From Zygaena filipendulae (lineage: Eukaryota > Arthropoda > Insecta > Lepidoptera > Zygaenidae), in the NCBI GenBank assembly GCA_907165275.2, contig OU015669.1:2440501-2504500 (forward strand): a DNA stretch of 64,000 nt, in the 5' to 3' direction. Positions 34,808 to 47,335 of this stretch are shown here, piece after piece. Position numbers and translations under genes: made by a program. Each line of letters opens with the position of its first letter. Positions within the stretch are counted from its first letter, which is position 1. Below the pieces are notes generated by a model. That model was not told where the DNA came from. It saw nothing but the letters and a program-made list of their open reading frames with translations, and searched no databases.

Positions 34808-35342
34808 TATTGATAGTATAAATTGTTTAGAATAAGTAGTTGATATCTGCAAATTGAATTAAATTACAATTCTATGTCAAGGAAGTCGCCTAGTTTACAT
34901 GTTTACATATAAATTTGACAGTTAAGTAGTATTTACCCATGTATAATCAACCAGCAGTTAAATGATAGTTCCCAACTGACATGTTCTAATGACAAGTGTT
35001 AAAGTAACTAAATGGGTGTATTTGAACATGATTTTGCAGTAATACTATTGCAACTCATTGTAAATACTACATCTAGCTTTAGCATAACTTGGTTTAGTTG
35101 TATAATTAAATTTTGTACTTAATTATCTTCTCTGTCTCTCTAGTGAATTGGCTTTATTTTGCGAGTATTTCGAATCAGCTGCAGTCTTCGTCCATTATTC
35201 GATACGCGTCGTCTCTCGGTCCTCGAATCGGTTAATTGTTCTTTCTTCAGGTCGCTATTCTGAAGTATATTCTATTTGATGTGTTTTCACTGGTAAAACT
35301 CGAAAATAAGCGTGTGAACCGTTCTGAAATTATTATTGAGTG

Positions 35343-35510
35343 GCAAGCTGTTCCCTGCTGCTTCGTCCGCGTAGGTATACATTTTTAGCATTTGTTCGGA
35401 AACTCTGTGTTCCGTGATTAAAGGAATCCGGAACATGTTCAATCTGTGTTCTATATTTCATCTGAATTCGTTCAGCCGTGTCACAAACTTTACTAAACTA
35501 ATTATGAAAT
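35343..35510 (-). mobile_element. Helitron-like fragment, diverged
   Basis: CTGTTCCCTGCTGCTTCGTC followed by CGCG, then TTTCATCTGAATTCGTTCAG. Terminus decayed. Confidence 0.5.
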
Positions 35511-37356
35511 ACATACAGAAACCACGGGTGAAAGTTTTAACCAAGATACCTATTTGATCTGGATGCTTCAGTCAGAATCAAAAGATTAAACTCGCAAAAT
35601 GCCAGTGCGATATTTTAATGCGGAAATCCTTTTCGAGTTTATTTAGCATTATTAGTTTGGCGAGTAATAGCCGCTTGGTCGTTTGAACTGTGGTTAACAG
35701 GAGTTGTGGCACCGTGATGGATTGTGATAGCTGGTTGCACGGTCGACGGGAGGTTAAGAGCTGTCGGCCCACACTTTATAGACTCGCGTGGAAGCACTTA
35801 ACCCGCGGTACTCTTAAAGCCGTTATCCATACATCAACGGATCCGGATTGGACATTAGGATCCTTCAGGTTGTATTACCGGAATTTTTAATCAGTCCTCT
35901 AGGTCGATTTCACCAACATGTCCGTTTCCCTGAATGATTTTGTGGAATTATTTTGTCAAAAATAGTTTAAATTTGTTTATTTTTCGATCACCAACGTTTT
36001 ACACGTTTGAATCAAGGACATGTTAGAAAGAATATAGAACGTTATGATATACTTTTTATACATATTAAGTATGTCATTTGTTACTTTAATCCCTGATAGA
36101 TCTTAGATATCATATTAAAAAATGTTGTTTTCTTGTTTTAAGGCAATGGGTAAATATTCCTGAAATAAATAAATAAATTATTATTATTCTATTCTATTCT
36201 AAATTATTATTATTAGAAATTCTTCCAATAACTCCAAGGTGTAACAAATAGTGTCTAATATTAAATTTAAAAAAATGCATTTGTTTATTTAAGTATATTT
36301 ATTCATGAAAAAATTCATTTTAATAAAAATTATAAAAAAAAAATTGAATCCTGATAGGGATAAATTGGTACCTACCTCCATGCGATGCGGATTTATTTCT
36401 CCTGGGAGGCAACAAATATTTTTTTTTAATAGCAAAGTATAGGTAGCTTACACAAACGATCGACCAACAAGTACCTACACTTAACGTTAATTTTTTTTTC
36501 TAGTTAACATGCATTTTTACCAGAAAATCCCTGCAACATTAAATCATATGGTATTTCACACTCACACTTTCATTATCTGTCGATTTACAGCCCTCGAGTG
36601 CACCGCGCAACTGGTCCGATAGCCTGCCATTAGACGGTATCGCCGACATGCGCCTACGCACCTATTGATCTTTGGGCGAATTAAGTCATATAAAGCCGCC
36701 CGAGCAAATATAGGCGATAAGAATTTGCCCCTGAGTTATGGCGCCGCAGAACAACTGAATGATTAACTTTTACGCTACATATACGTACGTCTACCAGCTT
36801 ATCGCTTGGAGCTATGTTGTCTTGAGTCGTCTTTCCAGTAAAGACCTGCCCCCTTAGTCAAGTTAATAATGTTCTATCGCTATAGAAAACTAGGGAACGG
36901 ACTCGTTATGTCATGTTTTCAAGCAAAACTTGACTTTTGATTTGATTGGATTGTAGCTAAGTGGGGACGTTTTGGGGCAATGCCCTTGCAACTTTAAAAT
37001 ACCCTTATACTTAGTTAAAATACCATCAATAAATACAAGGTACTGTGAAGATAAAGGATGATTATTGGAATATTTATGAAATAAGCAAAATAATTGTAAA
37101 TAAATTAGTTTTTTTTTTTCTTTAAAAATTTAATCAGTCTGGTTTAAAAATAAGGCAAGCGAATTATTGTAAATTTTTCTGTGCTTAATTCGTAAATATT
37201 ACGAAATCAAATTAACCGACTCACGTGTTCACAAGTCGAGAAAGTCAAAAATCGATTCATCAGAACGGAACTTTCACCCTTACTTTAATAACAGCTGCTC
37301 TACATTAAATTCAAGTTGATCCTCGGCTCTGCACGGATGTTTTTTTATAATATCTA
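35511..37356. other. Gene-free DNA with a less AT-rich island
   Basis: The island at 36580-36860 is non-repetitive and GC-richer. The frame at 35690-35890 has no motif. AATAAATAAATAA lies near 36163. Confidence 0.45.
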
Positions 37357-37571
37357 CTAGCTGTGCCCTGCGGTGTCACCCGCGGTAATTTTGGAATTCC
37401 CGCGGGAATTCCGGGATAAAAAGTACCCTATGTCCTTCTCTGTACCCCCGACCACGTGCATGCCAAATTTTATCCCAATCCGTTCATCCGTTTTTGCGTG
37501 ATTGAGTAACAAACATCCAAACATCTAAACATCCAAACATCCACACTTTCACATTTATAATATTAGTAGGA
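37357..37571 (-). mobile_element. Helitron-like non-autonomous element
   Basis: CTAGCTGTGCCCTGCGGTGT start, TTCCCGCGGGAATTCCGGGA block, ends TTTATAATATTAGTAGGA. CATCCAAA units are locally repeated. Confidence 0.88.
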
Positions 37572-37662
37572 TAAAGTAAGACTTCTGAAATAAAGATTAT
37601 TATTATTATTATTAAAGTCTAGCCACAATATTGAAAAGTCTTAAGCCATTCGGATGCTTTGA

Positions 37663-38734
37663 TATCCCACAAAAAACAGTTTCACTGTAAAATGTCGCGC
37701 CAAGTACACGTCCAGAGATAATAATAACCTCATATTTGCAAAAATAAAAAAAAAACTGATCTTTACAAAAAAATATGAAATAAAAAAAACCAAGTACACA
37801 AATCTCCTCTGATAAAAAAAACACTCATTAGAAACGGTGAAAATCGAAAAAAAAATTGGTGTCGTTTATTTATAAAAAAAACGAAAGAAAAATTTGCACT
37901 TTACAAAAAAAATATAAAATAAAAAAACCGAAGTAATCTTTGTGATTTTCAATAATTGCAAAATTTTTGTGGCAAATTTAAAAATTGAAAACTATTTTTT
38001 AAACGTACTTGGCGCGCGTCATTGAGTACCCCAAATCTTTTCATGTCTGATGTAGCGCCAGAAACTTGTTGTGGAAAAGGAGTTTATGAGCAACAATTTT
38101 TTCACCCCTTCTACACCGTCGTTGGCACCACTAATGATTATTGTGATGTTTTCAATCAAATCTATTGGAATTAAAATTCAAGCTCGTTTCTATCTTTTCA
38201 CGAATTAGATTAGATTTATACTCATATGAATGTGACACTTTCTTGCATTTCAATTGAATCAAGAAATAAGCAAATGATTTGATTACCAGTCAGGTAAAGT
38301 ACCCAGTAGCTGCTCAGGAACCAGTACCTTTTTTGTACAATCAGAAAAAATTTAGGGGACTCAATGACGTGCGCCAAGTACGTTTAAAAAATAGTTTTCA
38401 ATTTTTAAATTTGCCACAAAAATTTTGCAATTATTGAAAATCACAAAGATTACTTCGGTTTTTTTATTTTATATTTTTTTTGTAAAGTGCAAATTTTTCT
38501 TTCGTTTTTTTTATAAATAAACGACACCAATTTTTTTTTCGATTTTCACCGTTTCTAATGAGTGTTTTTTTTATCAGAGGAGATTTGTGTACTTGGTTTT
38601 TTTTATTTCATATTTTTTTGTAAAGATCAGTTTTTTTTTTATTTTTGCAAATATGAGGTTATTATTATCTCTGTTACAATAGTTGGACGTGTACTTGGCG
38701 CGACATTTTACAGTGAAACTGTTTTTTGTGGGAT
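37663..38734. repeat. Large inverted repeat, arms ~370 bp
   Basis: Arms 37663-38032 and 38354-38734 are reverse complements with few differences and a ~320-bp loop. The right arm has a ~10-bp gain (TGTTACAATAG) near 38672. The motif GTACTTGGCGCG occurs at both ends of each arm and, as a variant or exactly, at 41545 and 43294. No coding capacity beyond low-complexity frames. Confidence 0.92.
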
Positions 38735-39777
38735 TTCATATTTTTTTGTAAAGATATTGTTTTTATTTTTGCAAAAATGAGGTTATCTAATATTTTAACC
38801 TTAATCACATGTTAATAAATCAACGACTACATGTGGTGATGACGCAATTAAATAATTATCCTATTGTAGGAACAGGAATTGTACAAGTATCCGAGAGCCA
38901 TGTAGTGATTTTTTTAAGGAAGATTCAATTAACACCTTCAGGCGCTTTCTCTCATACGCTGAAATCTTTCTTAGAGATTTAGTTGGTATATGAAATGATG
39001 ACTGCTGAGGCAAGGTGATCCAACGAAACTACTTACTACGTAGTGTAGTAATATAATCTGTAATAAAACATTGTTTCGTTTGTCTCCCATTACTTTGGTC
39101 TAAGAGTTTATTCTTTAAATATACAAGTTTAAATGAATGAGAATTAAAACGAGTTAACTTTCACAAAGTCAATCACATTTTAATATAGATTAGCTAAAAC
39201 TGCTAGAAAAAAGCTATGTCTGATGCTAAATTGTCATCATAATTTGTAATGGTGAGGTGTTATCTTAATCTTGCTATAATCAGGCTGTTTCCGTAAGGTT
39301 TTGGTGGTGTTTAAGGTTATTCATGTGATCATGCAAGTTTCGTTATACATATAGGCAGGATAGTCAAACAACGGACCACGTTACGTTACGTTACGTTATA
39401 TTGTACCTAGAGTACAGTCTTGACCTAGTCACCTTGATTACGCCTCATAATTTTTATAATTGACATGAGCTTAATTACGTCCTATTCAGATCGTACGGAT
39501 TAAGAAACAACAAAAGGATTTATTTTATTTAAATGGGGGTGTCGAGAAAAGAAAACTTGTTACAAAACGAATTTCGCACAGGTGAAACCGGGCACAGCTA
39601 GCGTCAAACGGCTTTCTACTACATAGATGCATGTTGTATCTATTATCTACGTTTAACAAAAGATGTTTTTTTTTAATTTTTGTGTTCCGACTAATCTTTG
39701 AGGCAGTTACACCGAAGCAAGTTAAAACATTTGTTACAAGTGGATAACTGATGTTATAATAGTACATTGTGTTACAT
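38735..39777. other. Gene-free DNA
   Basis: A GTTAC x4 run at about 39383. A Helitron-like scrap (GGTGAAACCGGGCACAGCTAG) near 39581. Confidence 0.45.
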
Positions 39778-40011
39778 TTGGACGACGATAAGCAATAACA
39801 TGTTAATCCACTAAATTAAGTTATTGATACAAAACTCTTTATCGAGAGTTATAGATCATTTTTCAATGATGTGTTTAGCTTATCTATTACATTGTTTAAA
39901 TATCAACAAAATGTTGAACCCAAAAGAATTGATACAAAAAGGCGCTACAATTTTAAGATACAATTTACTCAAACTTTTGCCAGTGTGGGTTAACGCACCA
40001 TTGCCTATCTT
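39778..40011 (+). mobile_element. TGGACGCAGATAAGC MITE copy
   Basis: TTGGACGACGATAAGCAATA start and GTGTGGGTTAACGCACCATT near the right end. Both ends are present but the terminus is frayed. Confidence 0.8.
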
Positions 40012-40629
40012 TTTATAAATTCATTTTATATTCTGATTTTGTATTTTCGTTGTGTTTTGATGAACTTAGGAGTCCTAATTTAGATCTAGAACCATTCACA
40101 TCAAAATTATTGTAACCTGATAAAATATATTTTTGTAGGGTTTTCCTCAAATTAACACAGGAGAAACCGCAGAGTACTGCTAGTTTTTCAATAGACTCAA
40201 AAGACTGTAAGTACCTAATAAGTAGATCAGAATTTTTCTTATCAATAGATATTTGAAACCCTTGCTTTTTTTTACAGCTTTAATGATTTTCTTTTGAATT
40301 TATTTAGTTTTTCTTGCTAGTCTCATTTTATTACTGCATTTTGAGAGTCTTACTACATCTCCTAGGGATAAAAGCTCAAGCCCCTACTAGGGTGTTCCAA
40401 CCTTAGTCACTAAGCGATACTTATTTGCTACTTAGATACAACTGATTGACTCTTTACTAAGTTATTTAAGTAGCTGCGTTTTCAAAATTTGTCTAATTCA
40501 CCAAATATTTTCTTATTAAAAATAACCACAGTAAAGTTAGATCTTGACTTCAGATAGGAGCAGTACCCATATTAGAAACATGGGAAAGGCACTGTAATGA
40601 ATTATGAGTGAATACTTCGGTCACAAGAA
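40012..40629. other. Gene-free DNA
   Basis: A Helitron-like scrap ends CTAG at 40180. Nothing else supported. Confidence 0.45.
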
Positions 40630-43340
40630 TAATTATAATTAAATAATAATAATTCTCCCCTTTCGGGAAAGGCAAGGGATTCTAGTTCCATACAGCCTGA
40701 ACATTTTTTTTAATTTACCCCAATGGGGAAGGCAAAGGAAGCTAAGTCCATACAGCCAAGTCAGTATTTTTCTTCTTCTGAAGTTATTTACATCGAAATG
40801 CATTGGTGAGATATGGATATGGATATGCTATTGGGATACATATCTTTTACTGGAAGGATACGTGACATATCCAATCCTTAGTCGGACACGTTTAGCCCAT
40901 GCCTATTCCAAACTGGCAATCCAATCTCACTCACCGTTGACGGCTTCTATGCCTGACACCTGTCACATGACGTTTATGTCACCTGTCACTGTCAGTGCCA
41001 GCGATATTAAAAATGCAGACGCTAACATTTGTAAAATCTCTCGTAGAATCGAAAACAGGCGCAGGCAAAAATTTTCATTCTGAAATGTTAGAAAATAATA
41101 CTCGATTAATACATTAAGCAGCTGTTTTAATTACTCTTTCACCAAAGGGCGCGAGTGCCATGCACTCCCGCCAATTTTCCAAACTGGCAATCCAATCTCA
41201 CTCACCGTTGACGGCTTCTATGCCTGACACCTGTCACATGACGTTTATGTCATCTGTCACTGTCAGTGCCAGCGATATTAAAAATGCAGACGCTAACATT
41301 TGTAAAATCTCTCGTAGAATCGAAAACAGGCGCAGGCAAAAATTTTCATTCTTGAAATATATTAAATATTTGTTCAGACCCAATATTTTTTTGTAATATG
41401 TGTAAAATCTGTAAAAAGAAACTTATTGAAAATAGTGTGAAGTGACAGTGTCTTGGCAATAATAAAAAAAATAGACCCAAATATGTGAGGAGGTTATGTT
41501 GACATATGAATTGAGAATAAAGACACGTTGTCTCACGCCATATGTTGGACGTGTCCTTGGCGCGAGACACTAACGTGTCTCCGGATAGTAATATAGTCGT
41601 ATAGTAATTTTTTTCTTATGTTATTTGAAACGAGGTTTATCGTTAAAAGTTACAAAAGAAATCGTATTAAAATTCTAGACATGAAAAGCATAATAATAAT
41701 GGTCGGACCTCAACCTTACGACTGTTTAACACAAACACTGAAATATTTAGTGTTTTAATGTTAAAACGTAGTTTTTTAAAAGTAATTAAAAAGTGCTTTT
41801 AAACAAACTACTTTTTAACACAAATACAAAATATTTTCGTATATACTTTGAATAATTACAACTTTTTTACTTATTTTATATTTTACTCTCAAAGAAACTC
41901 CTACCGTCGACGAACCAATAAACGAATAGTCATTAGATTTATACAACTTAATTTAGACCACTGAATAATCAGTGCCAACTACCAATCGATAAAGAAGTAA
42001 TAACTGCAGTCGCAAGTAGTGGCGCACGAATTTATAAACTGTAGTAACTATTGACAGTAACTATATCAGCGCACGCCAACTACATTTATGTAACTACTTA
42101 TTTTAGTAGTCCGTAGACGTACGACTACGAATCGATACTCTTACGAACTACTTAACTACTAAATACTATTTTTTTTACTGACTACTTTTTTTTTTTACTA
42201 ACTAGTAGTTAGTAACTACTGAATTAATAGTTACTAACTGTAGTTAGTAACTACTGAATTAGTAGTTGAAGTAGATACCGAACAATCGACTAATTCGATA
42301 AATTTTAGTAATAATCGCCCATCGCTAGTATATACATTGAAAATTTGTAAAATCTCTCGTAGAATCGAAAACAGGCGCAGGCAAAAATTTTCATTCTTGA
42401 AATATATTAAATATTTGTTCAGACCCAATAATTTTTTGTAATATGTGTAAAATCCGTAAAAAGAAAAAGAAACTTGTCTTGGCAATAATAAAAAAAATAG
42501 ACCCAAATATGTGATGAGGTTATGTTGAGATTACAATAATTACGTTTAAACCCACCTTACAACATAGATTTATTTTAAATCTTTTTTTTTTAATATAATT
42601 CTCCCCTTTTTTTTGGTAAAGTTTACCCCTTTCGGGGAAGGCAAAGGAAACTTAGTCCATGCAGCCAATATTTCTCCCCTTTCGGGAAAGGCAAGGGATT
42701 CTAGGACCATACAGCCTGAACATTTTTTAATTTACCCCAATGGGGAAGGCAAAGGAAGCTAAGTCCATACAGCCAAGTTTTTTTCTTCTGAAGTTATTTA
42801 CATCGAAATGCATTGGTGAGATGCGGATATGGATCAATAATTAACAAGTAGAGACGGGTGAAAGCGTATGTATGTAGTTTGAATACTTAGTTATTTTAAA
42901 AAAATTATCTGCGCCGCGGCTTCTCACTAATTCGCCACTAGTGCGTAGACATATACTAAAGCAAGTATAGTTAGTATATAAAGATTAAGTGCTACCAACT
43001 TCGAAATAACAAAATTCGCCCTAAATTTGATATGCTTATGTTACTCTTTGGTAAAATCTCTCGTAGAATCGAAAACAGGCGCAGGCAAAAATTTTCATTC
43101 TTGAAATATATTAAATATTTGTTCAAACCCAATAATTTTTTGTAATATGTGTAAAATCCGTAAAAAGAAACTTATTGAAAATAGTGTGAAGTGACAGTGT
43201 CTTGGCAATAATAAAAAAAATAGACCCAAATATTTGAGGAGGTTATGTTGACATATGAATTGAGAATAGAGACACTTTGTCTCACGCCATATGTTGGACG
43301 TGTACTTGGCGCGAGACACTAACGTGTCTCCGGACTAACC
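40630..43340. repeat. Cluster of local duplications
   Basis: Module X (CTCCCCTTTCGGGAAAGGCA ... GAAATGCATTGGTGAGAT) is at 40650-40825 and 42598-42836; its motif recurs near 62735. Module Y (TTCCAAACTGGCAATCCAAT to CAAAAATTTTCATTCT) is at 40905-41080 and 41177-41352. Module Z (GTAAAATCTCTCGTAGAATC to the GGCGCGAGACACT hairpin) is at about 41304-41582, 42347-42525 and 43051-43335. The short frames here are by-products of the copies. Confidence 0.85.
41521..41580. repeat. Terminal imperfect palindrome of module Z
   Basis: AGACACGTTGTCTCACGCC pairs imperfectly with GGCGCGAGACACTAACGTG plus TCT. It recurs, with changes, near 43270-43328. Possibly a transposon terminus. Confidence 0.7.
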
Positions 43341-44264
43341 AAGTATTTGTTCAAAAATTACGTTTATAAGTTCTTTTCTACATTACCGTCTTGTCAAGTG
43401 CACTCGAGCGATGACTTAATAAAGTTGTCTAAATATAAACATACCGTATTGTGTATGTAAATTGGTAACACATAAAGCATTTGTGTTGTGTCGCGGTGGG
43501 TAGGCAGAGCGGGCAGCCAAGTTGTCTTTTAGGATGGATTTGTGGGAAAAGCTGCGCGCGCGCAGGGCTGTATTTTGGACGTGTTACTCTAAAATACCGT
43601 ATTGTCATAATCTCTTGCGCCTTTTTATTGATCAAAGTGTAGAATCAACATCAAAGTGTACACGGAGCCGTTTGCTTATATTTTATTCCTCTAAAAGATT
43701 ATCTTATTTTGTCCGGCATTAATTTACATATTCTTTAAAAATGCAATAGACTTTAGCTATTTATGTACTTTGATCCTCAGCACTTAAGAAACTAAGAAAC
43801 TAGGTAAGTACTTTGAATGGGACTTACTGCCCATTACGGGTTAACATTTTGTAAACCAAATTAAATTTGGCACTATAAGTCAATTTAGACCGCTAGCCAC
43901 TGAATTAATTACACATGAACGATAATAATAGATGATATTAAGGTTTATTTAATATTCCGAGGTAGAATTTTGATATAGAGCTACTTTAAGAGTGATATCT
44001 GACAGAACACAGGATTTTACCTATTAAAATATACCCAATCCCACCTATCCGAATCCATGCCTGCGCCGCTCGCGCGTAAGGGGTATACGCTATAAATCCG
44101 AAAGCGACAGTTTTAAACGCCCTCTTTTGTACAAATATTTGTATCGTATTAGGGCTAACACTTCACACGGATGTGCCCGCCGTGTTAATGGGTAGGTAGC
44201 CCAAGTGATTTAGTGGGCGACCGCTCAGCGCCACCTCGGTGGAACGGTGGCCCGAGCATGGAAC
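43341..44264. other. Gene-free DNA
   Basis: Two opposed small frames at 43429-43722 overlap and have no motif. Confidence 0.5.
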
Positions 44265-44607
44265 ACCTCTGACGGCTGCGCTGGGTGACGAGATCTCGAT
44301 AAAGGTTTTCGGGACATGAAATAGCGAATACGTATTTTAATTAATGACAAATCGATAAAATTTAATAAAACTTATTCTATTCATACCGATGGAGCGGAAA
44401 AGACCATACCATAACCGAAAGATGCACTGTGGGAAGGCCCGTCACAATATCGACCGATTGGTGACCGCGCGACGCCATTGGATGCGGGAAGCGCAGGACC
44501 GGCCGTCGTGGCTATTCTTGGGGGAGGCGTTTGCCCAGCCACAGATAGTATAATACTATACTAGGCCCAGCAGTGGACGTCATTAGGCGGATATGATGAT
44601 GATGATG
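44265..44607 (+). mobile_element. RTE-type LINE 3' remnant with GAT tail
   Basis: A decayed frame near 44460-44545 reads like HWMREAQDRPSWLFLGEAFA, the usual C-terminus of lepidopteran RTE-clade reverse-transcriptase polyproteins. It is followed by CAGCAGTGGACGT and a TGATGATGATG tail. The 5' part (GCTGGGTGACGAGATCTCGA) recurs at 17809-17862. Truncated, not functional. Confidence 0.75.
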
Positions 44608-44993
44608 TTCTGTAACCTGCCGTAAACTGTCACCTAGCCGAAAGGTTGACTGGTAGAGAATGCCTTAGGCATTAAGTCCGTCTTTTGTACGATACAGTGC
44701 AATAAAGTTCTTTAAATAAATAAAATTATTTTAAATAATAGCTCATTGAGCAGTCAAAGAAAACAAAATGGGATACTTACTGAAAATGAAACTTCGTGTT
44801 TGGACCACAATCGCTCTTGGTGTTTGTAGAGTCGGGGTCGCGGGTCAAAAGTCGACAACATGGCTATGAATTATGTAATCGGAAACACTTTAGAAATTTA
44901 AATCACGATTTTCTCTACTTAATACACTATAGATGCCCGTTTAATACTGAATTATGGATCGGGACATTGTTCCCGAGTTAATATTTTTGACAA

Positions 44994-45119
44994 AAGAAAT
45001 CTCTCCAACACAGTTCCCTTCTTATTCAGCTTCTTCAAGAAATCTCTCCAACACAAGTACCCTTCTTATTCAGCTTCTTCAAGAAATCTCTCCAACACAA
45101 GTACCCTTCTTATTCTTCT
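44994..45119 (+). repeat. Three-copy minisatellite, 43-44 bp unit
   Basis: Units start at 44994, 45037 and 45081 with AAGAAATCTCTCCAACACA. The last runs into a TTCTTCTTC stretch. Confidence 0.92.
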
Positions 45120-45960
45120 TCTTCTTCAATTATGGCAATCTATCGCGATTTATCGCATTTAATTCTGCCAATGTACGTATTTTTAGTAATTAAAGTAATT
45201 ATGGCAAAACGCCAATGACAGTATTAGATTGTTCCCCAAGATAAAACATGATTCTCTCTTGAAAACCAGCTTCTTTCTTGGAAAACAAAATAGCTGCTGA
45301 ACGGTGGTGAAAATATCGAATAAATAACGCGACAGGTCACCACACAATACCCTGTTTTGTATCTCCGAAAATATTGCGGGGATCAACTAGTAATAGTCCA
45401 TATTGGTATATACGGCGCAGATGTCGAAATGTACGAGTTACACTGAATTAAGTTACGATCAATATTTCATTCAGCACCATTTCGCTTTCGTCCACTTCTG
45501 AGCGGCTAATGAAATATGAATATTAGACGTGTTGCCGTGTAATGGCCGTTTCTACCTAAAAGCCATAAAGGCCGCCGCACACTATCGATCACACGTGTTA
45601 CAATTGACAGGCCAATACGGACGTACGGGGAGTTAGGCCCGCTGCACACGACAGCCAGGCAGGCCGGTTACAGGGAATCACCGGTGATTTACGATCGGCG
45701 ATGCTGCCCCGCGGAGGCGGATTACGGAAGTGGCACGGTGAATTTCACGTGAATTGATCATTTCACTCAGTGATTTTTCTATCTCCCGCAATAATTCTGT
45801 CAATGCCGTTCGTTGAATTAAAATAAGTCACCTAACTTCCACCTACGAACCTCTGAGCTTGTCCAATTTCGATTTCTCACAGATCCGACATACAATAACA
45901 TCAAACTTGATTGATTATAAACATCAAACTGCGAAAACAATAAAGCTTTAGAACCTTGAC
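45120..45960. other. Gene-free DNA with a GC-richer patch
   Basis: The patch 45570-45770 is less AT-rich and includes the 14-bp palindrome AATCACCGGTGATT at about 45677. No gene recognised. Confidence 0.4.
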
Positions 45961-46245
45961 GCTCAAAATGTTCAAATCGCAAAGATCGATGAAGGAAAAC
46001 ATCGTGAGGAAACCATAGCATGGTGTTAGGCACTTTCTAGTGCCCGGCTGGCTAGCTCCCACCTGCGAGACAGAAATCTGTCGTCAAGAACCTATCGGTG
46101 TGCTCCGGCACCTACACTTGAAAGCCAGTTGCCATTCCAGGCTAAGTATGTTCAATCTTCGACCACACAGTCGCTTAACATCAGGTAAGCTGTGGTCAAA
46201 CGCCTACCCTGCTAACAAAGACATAGTTACTTCTTTTTGCTAAAC
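45961..46245 (+). mobile_element. Interspersed repeat of uncertain class
   Basis: GAAAACATCGTGAGGAAACC and AACATCAGGTAAGCTGTGGT are phrases common in lepidopteran retroelement remnants. The 67-codon frame inside is not a gene. Confidence 0.5.
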
Positions 46246-46870
46246 AGTATCAACGTTAAAATAGTAATTATTTCAAAAGCACAGATTCAATTTTACCTAT
46301 TGTAATATCACTGCGACTTTTGGTGTTGTTCTCTCACTCACATAAGCAGCTATTTGTGGAGTTATTTTTTCAGATTAGGTCTCCACCAATGAAGCTTCAC
46401 TACAAAAAACTCAAAAAGAACCTAAAATAATTTTCTTAATCATAAACAACGTGTGTGAAGTGAAAAATGAAGCGAAACGTGTGTATCTTTCTTGCTGAAT
46501 GTGGTAGCTGTGTGCAGTGTCGCGGCGATAATAATATGTCGACACGCTTTTGTTTGTAACTGCAATGTTGTCCGACATGTTGGGTTCACTTTCAATGTAC
46601 TTACTTACATAGTATATAGTACGTTTACTAGGTGTTTCACTGTGATCGATTGTTCGTAAGCACTCGATAATGACACGGAATCGATGTCTACTTGTGACTA
46701 TTTGATAATCGATTTGCAATAGCTACTCGTATCGGTCATAAGTGATTCATTCATAAGATTTTTTTTATTCGCAGATAAAAGATCAGAAATGGAACGAATA
46801 AAAATTTGTGTTTATAAGTAAAATGCTATTTATATAAAATTATTTGGACTTGTTGCATGACATGGTACAA
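46246..46870. other. Gene-free DNA
   Basis: A 102-codon minus frame (46411-46719) has no recognisable motif. Confidence 0.45.
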
Positions 46871-46935
46871 AAGGCGGACTTAATTTATTTATTTATTGTT
46901 TTGTTTTGTTATCAGGCAACATGGGCACAGTGACA
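46871..46935 (-). mobile_element. LINE/SINE 3' tail, inverted
   Basis: TTATTTATTTATTG then TTATCAGGCAACATGGGC is the complement of the tails at 13680 and 18840. Confidence 0.65.
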
Positions 46936-47195
46936 TTCTCTGCCAGTTCAGATAGTATAGAGAGTTCTCTTGGTGGTTGAATTTGAATCGATTTTATCAT
47001 ATAGAAAACTGTTAATATTTCCTATCGTGATGGAAGCCAAAGCAGTATTTTTACTATTTTGTCTGTTTTTCCATCTGCTTGTCGGTCTAAAACTGTCTGA
47101 TCTGATTAATCACGTCTAGAGTCTAGACAGATTTTGATAAATTTTGCTACCTATGTGGGTAGGAAATATTCCAGATCAACACAATCATATATGCA

Positions 47196-47335
47196 TATAT
47201 CTGATATTTTAAATGCAAATGTGAGTAGGTATTTGTTTGTTTCGCTTTTACGCGACAACTACTTAACCGATCATCATAAAATTTCGCATATACGTTGTCG
47301 TGGATACAGAAAAGGACACAGGGACCTAAAAGTCC
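47196..47335 (+). mobile_element. Helitron-like 5' fragment
   Basis: TGATATTTTAAATGCAAATG, CCGATCATCATAAAATTTCG and ACGTTGTCGTGGATACAGAA match the 5' half of the main family. The 3' half is missing. Confidence 0.65.

Noticed and set aside
37612..38780. Two nearly identical ~70-codon frames on opposite strands (MFFLSEEICVLGFFYF...)
   Set aside because: They are the two arms of one inverted repeat and consist mostly of TTT codons from A/T runs.
40862..41396. Two similar frames sharing LAIQSHSPLTASMPDTCH
   Set aside because: They are duplicate copies of module Y, not paralogous genes; no domain seen.
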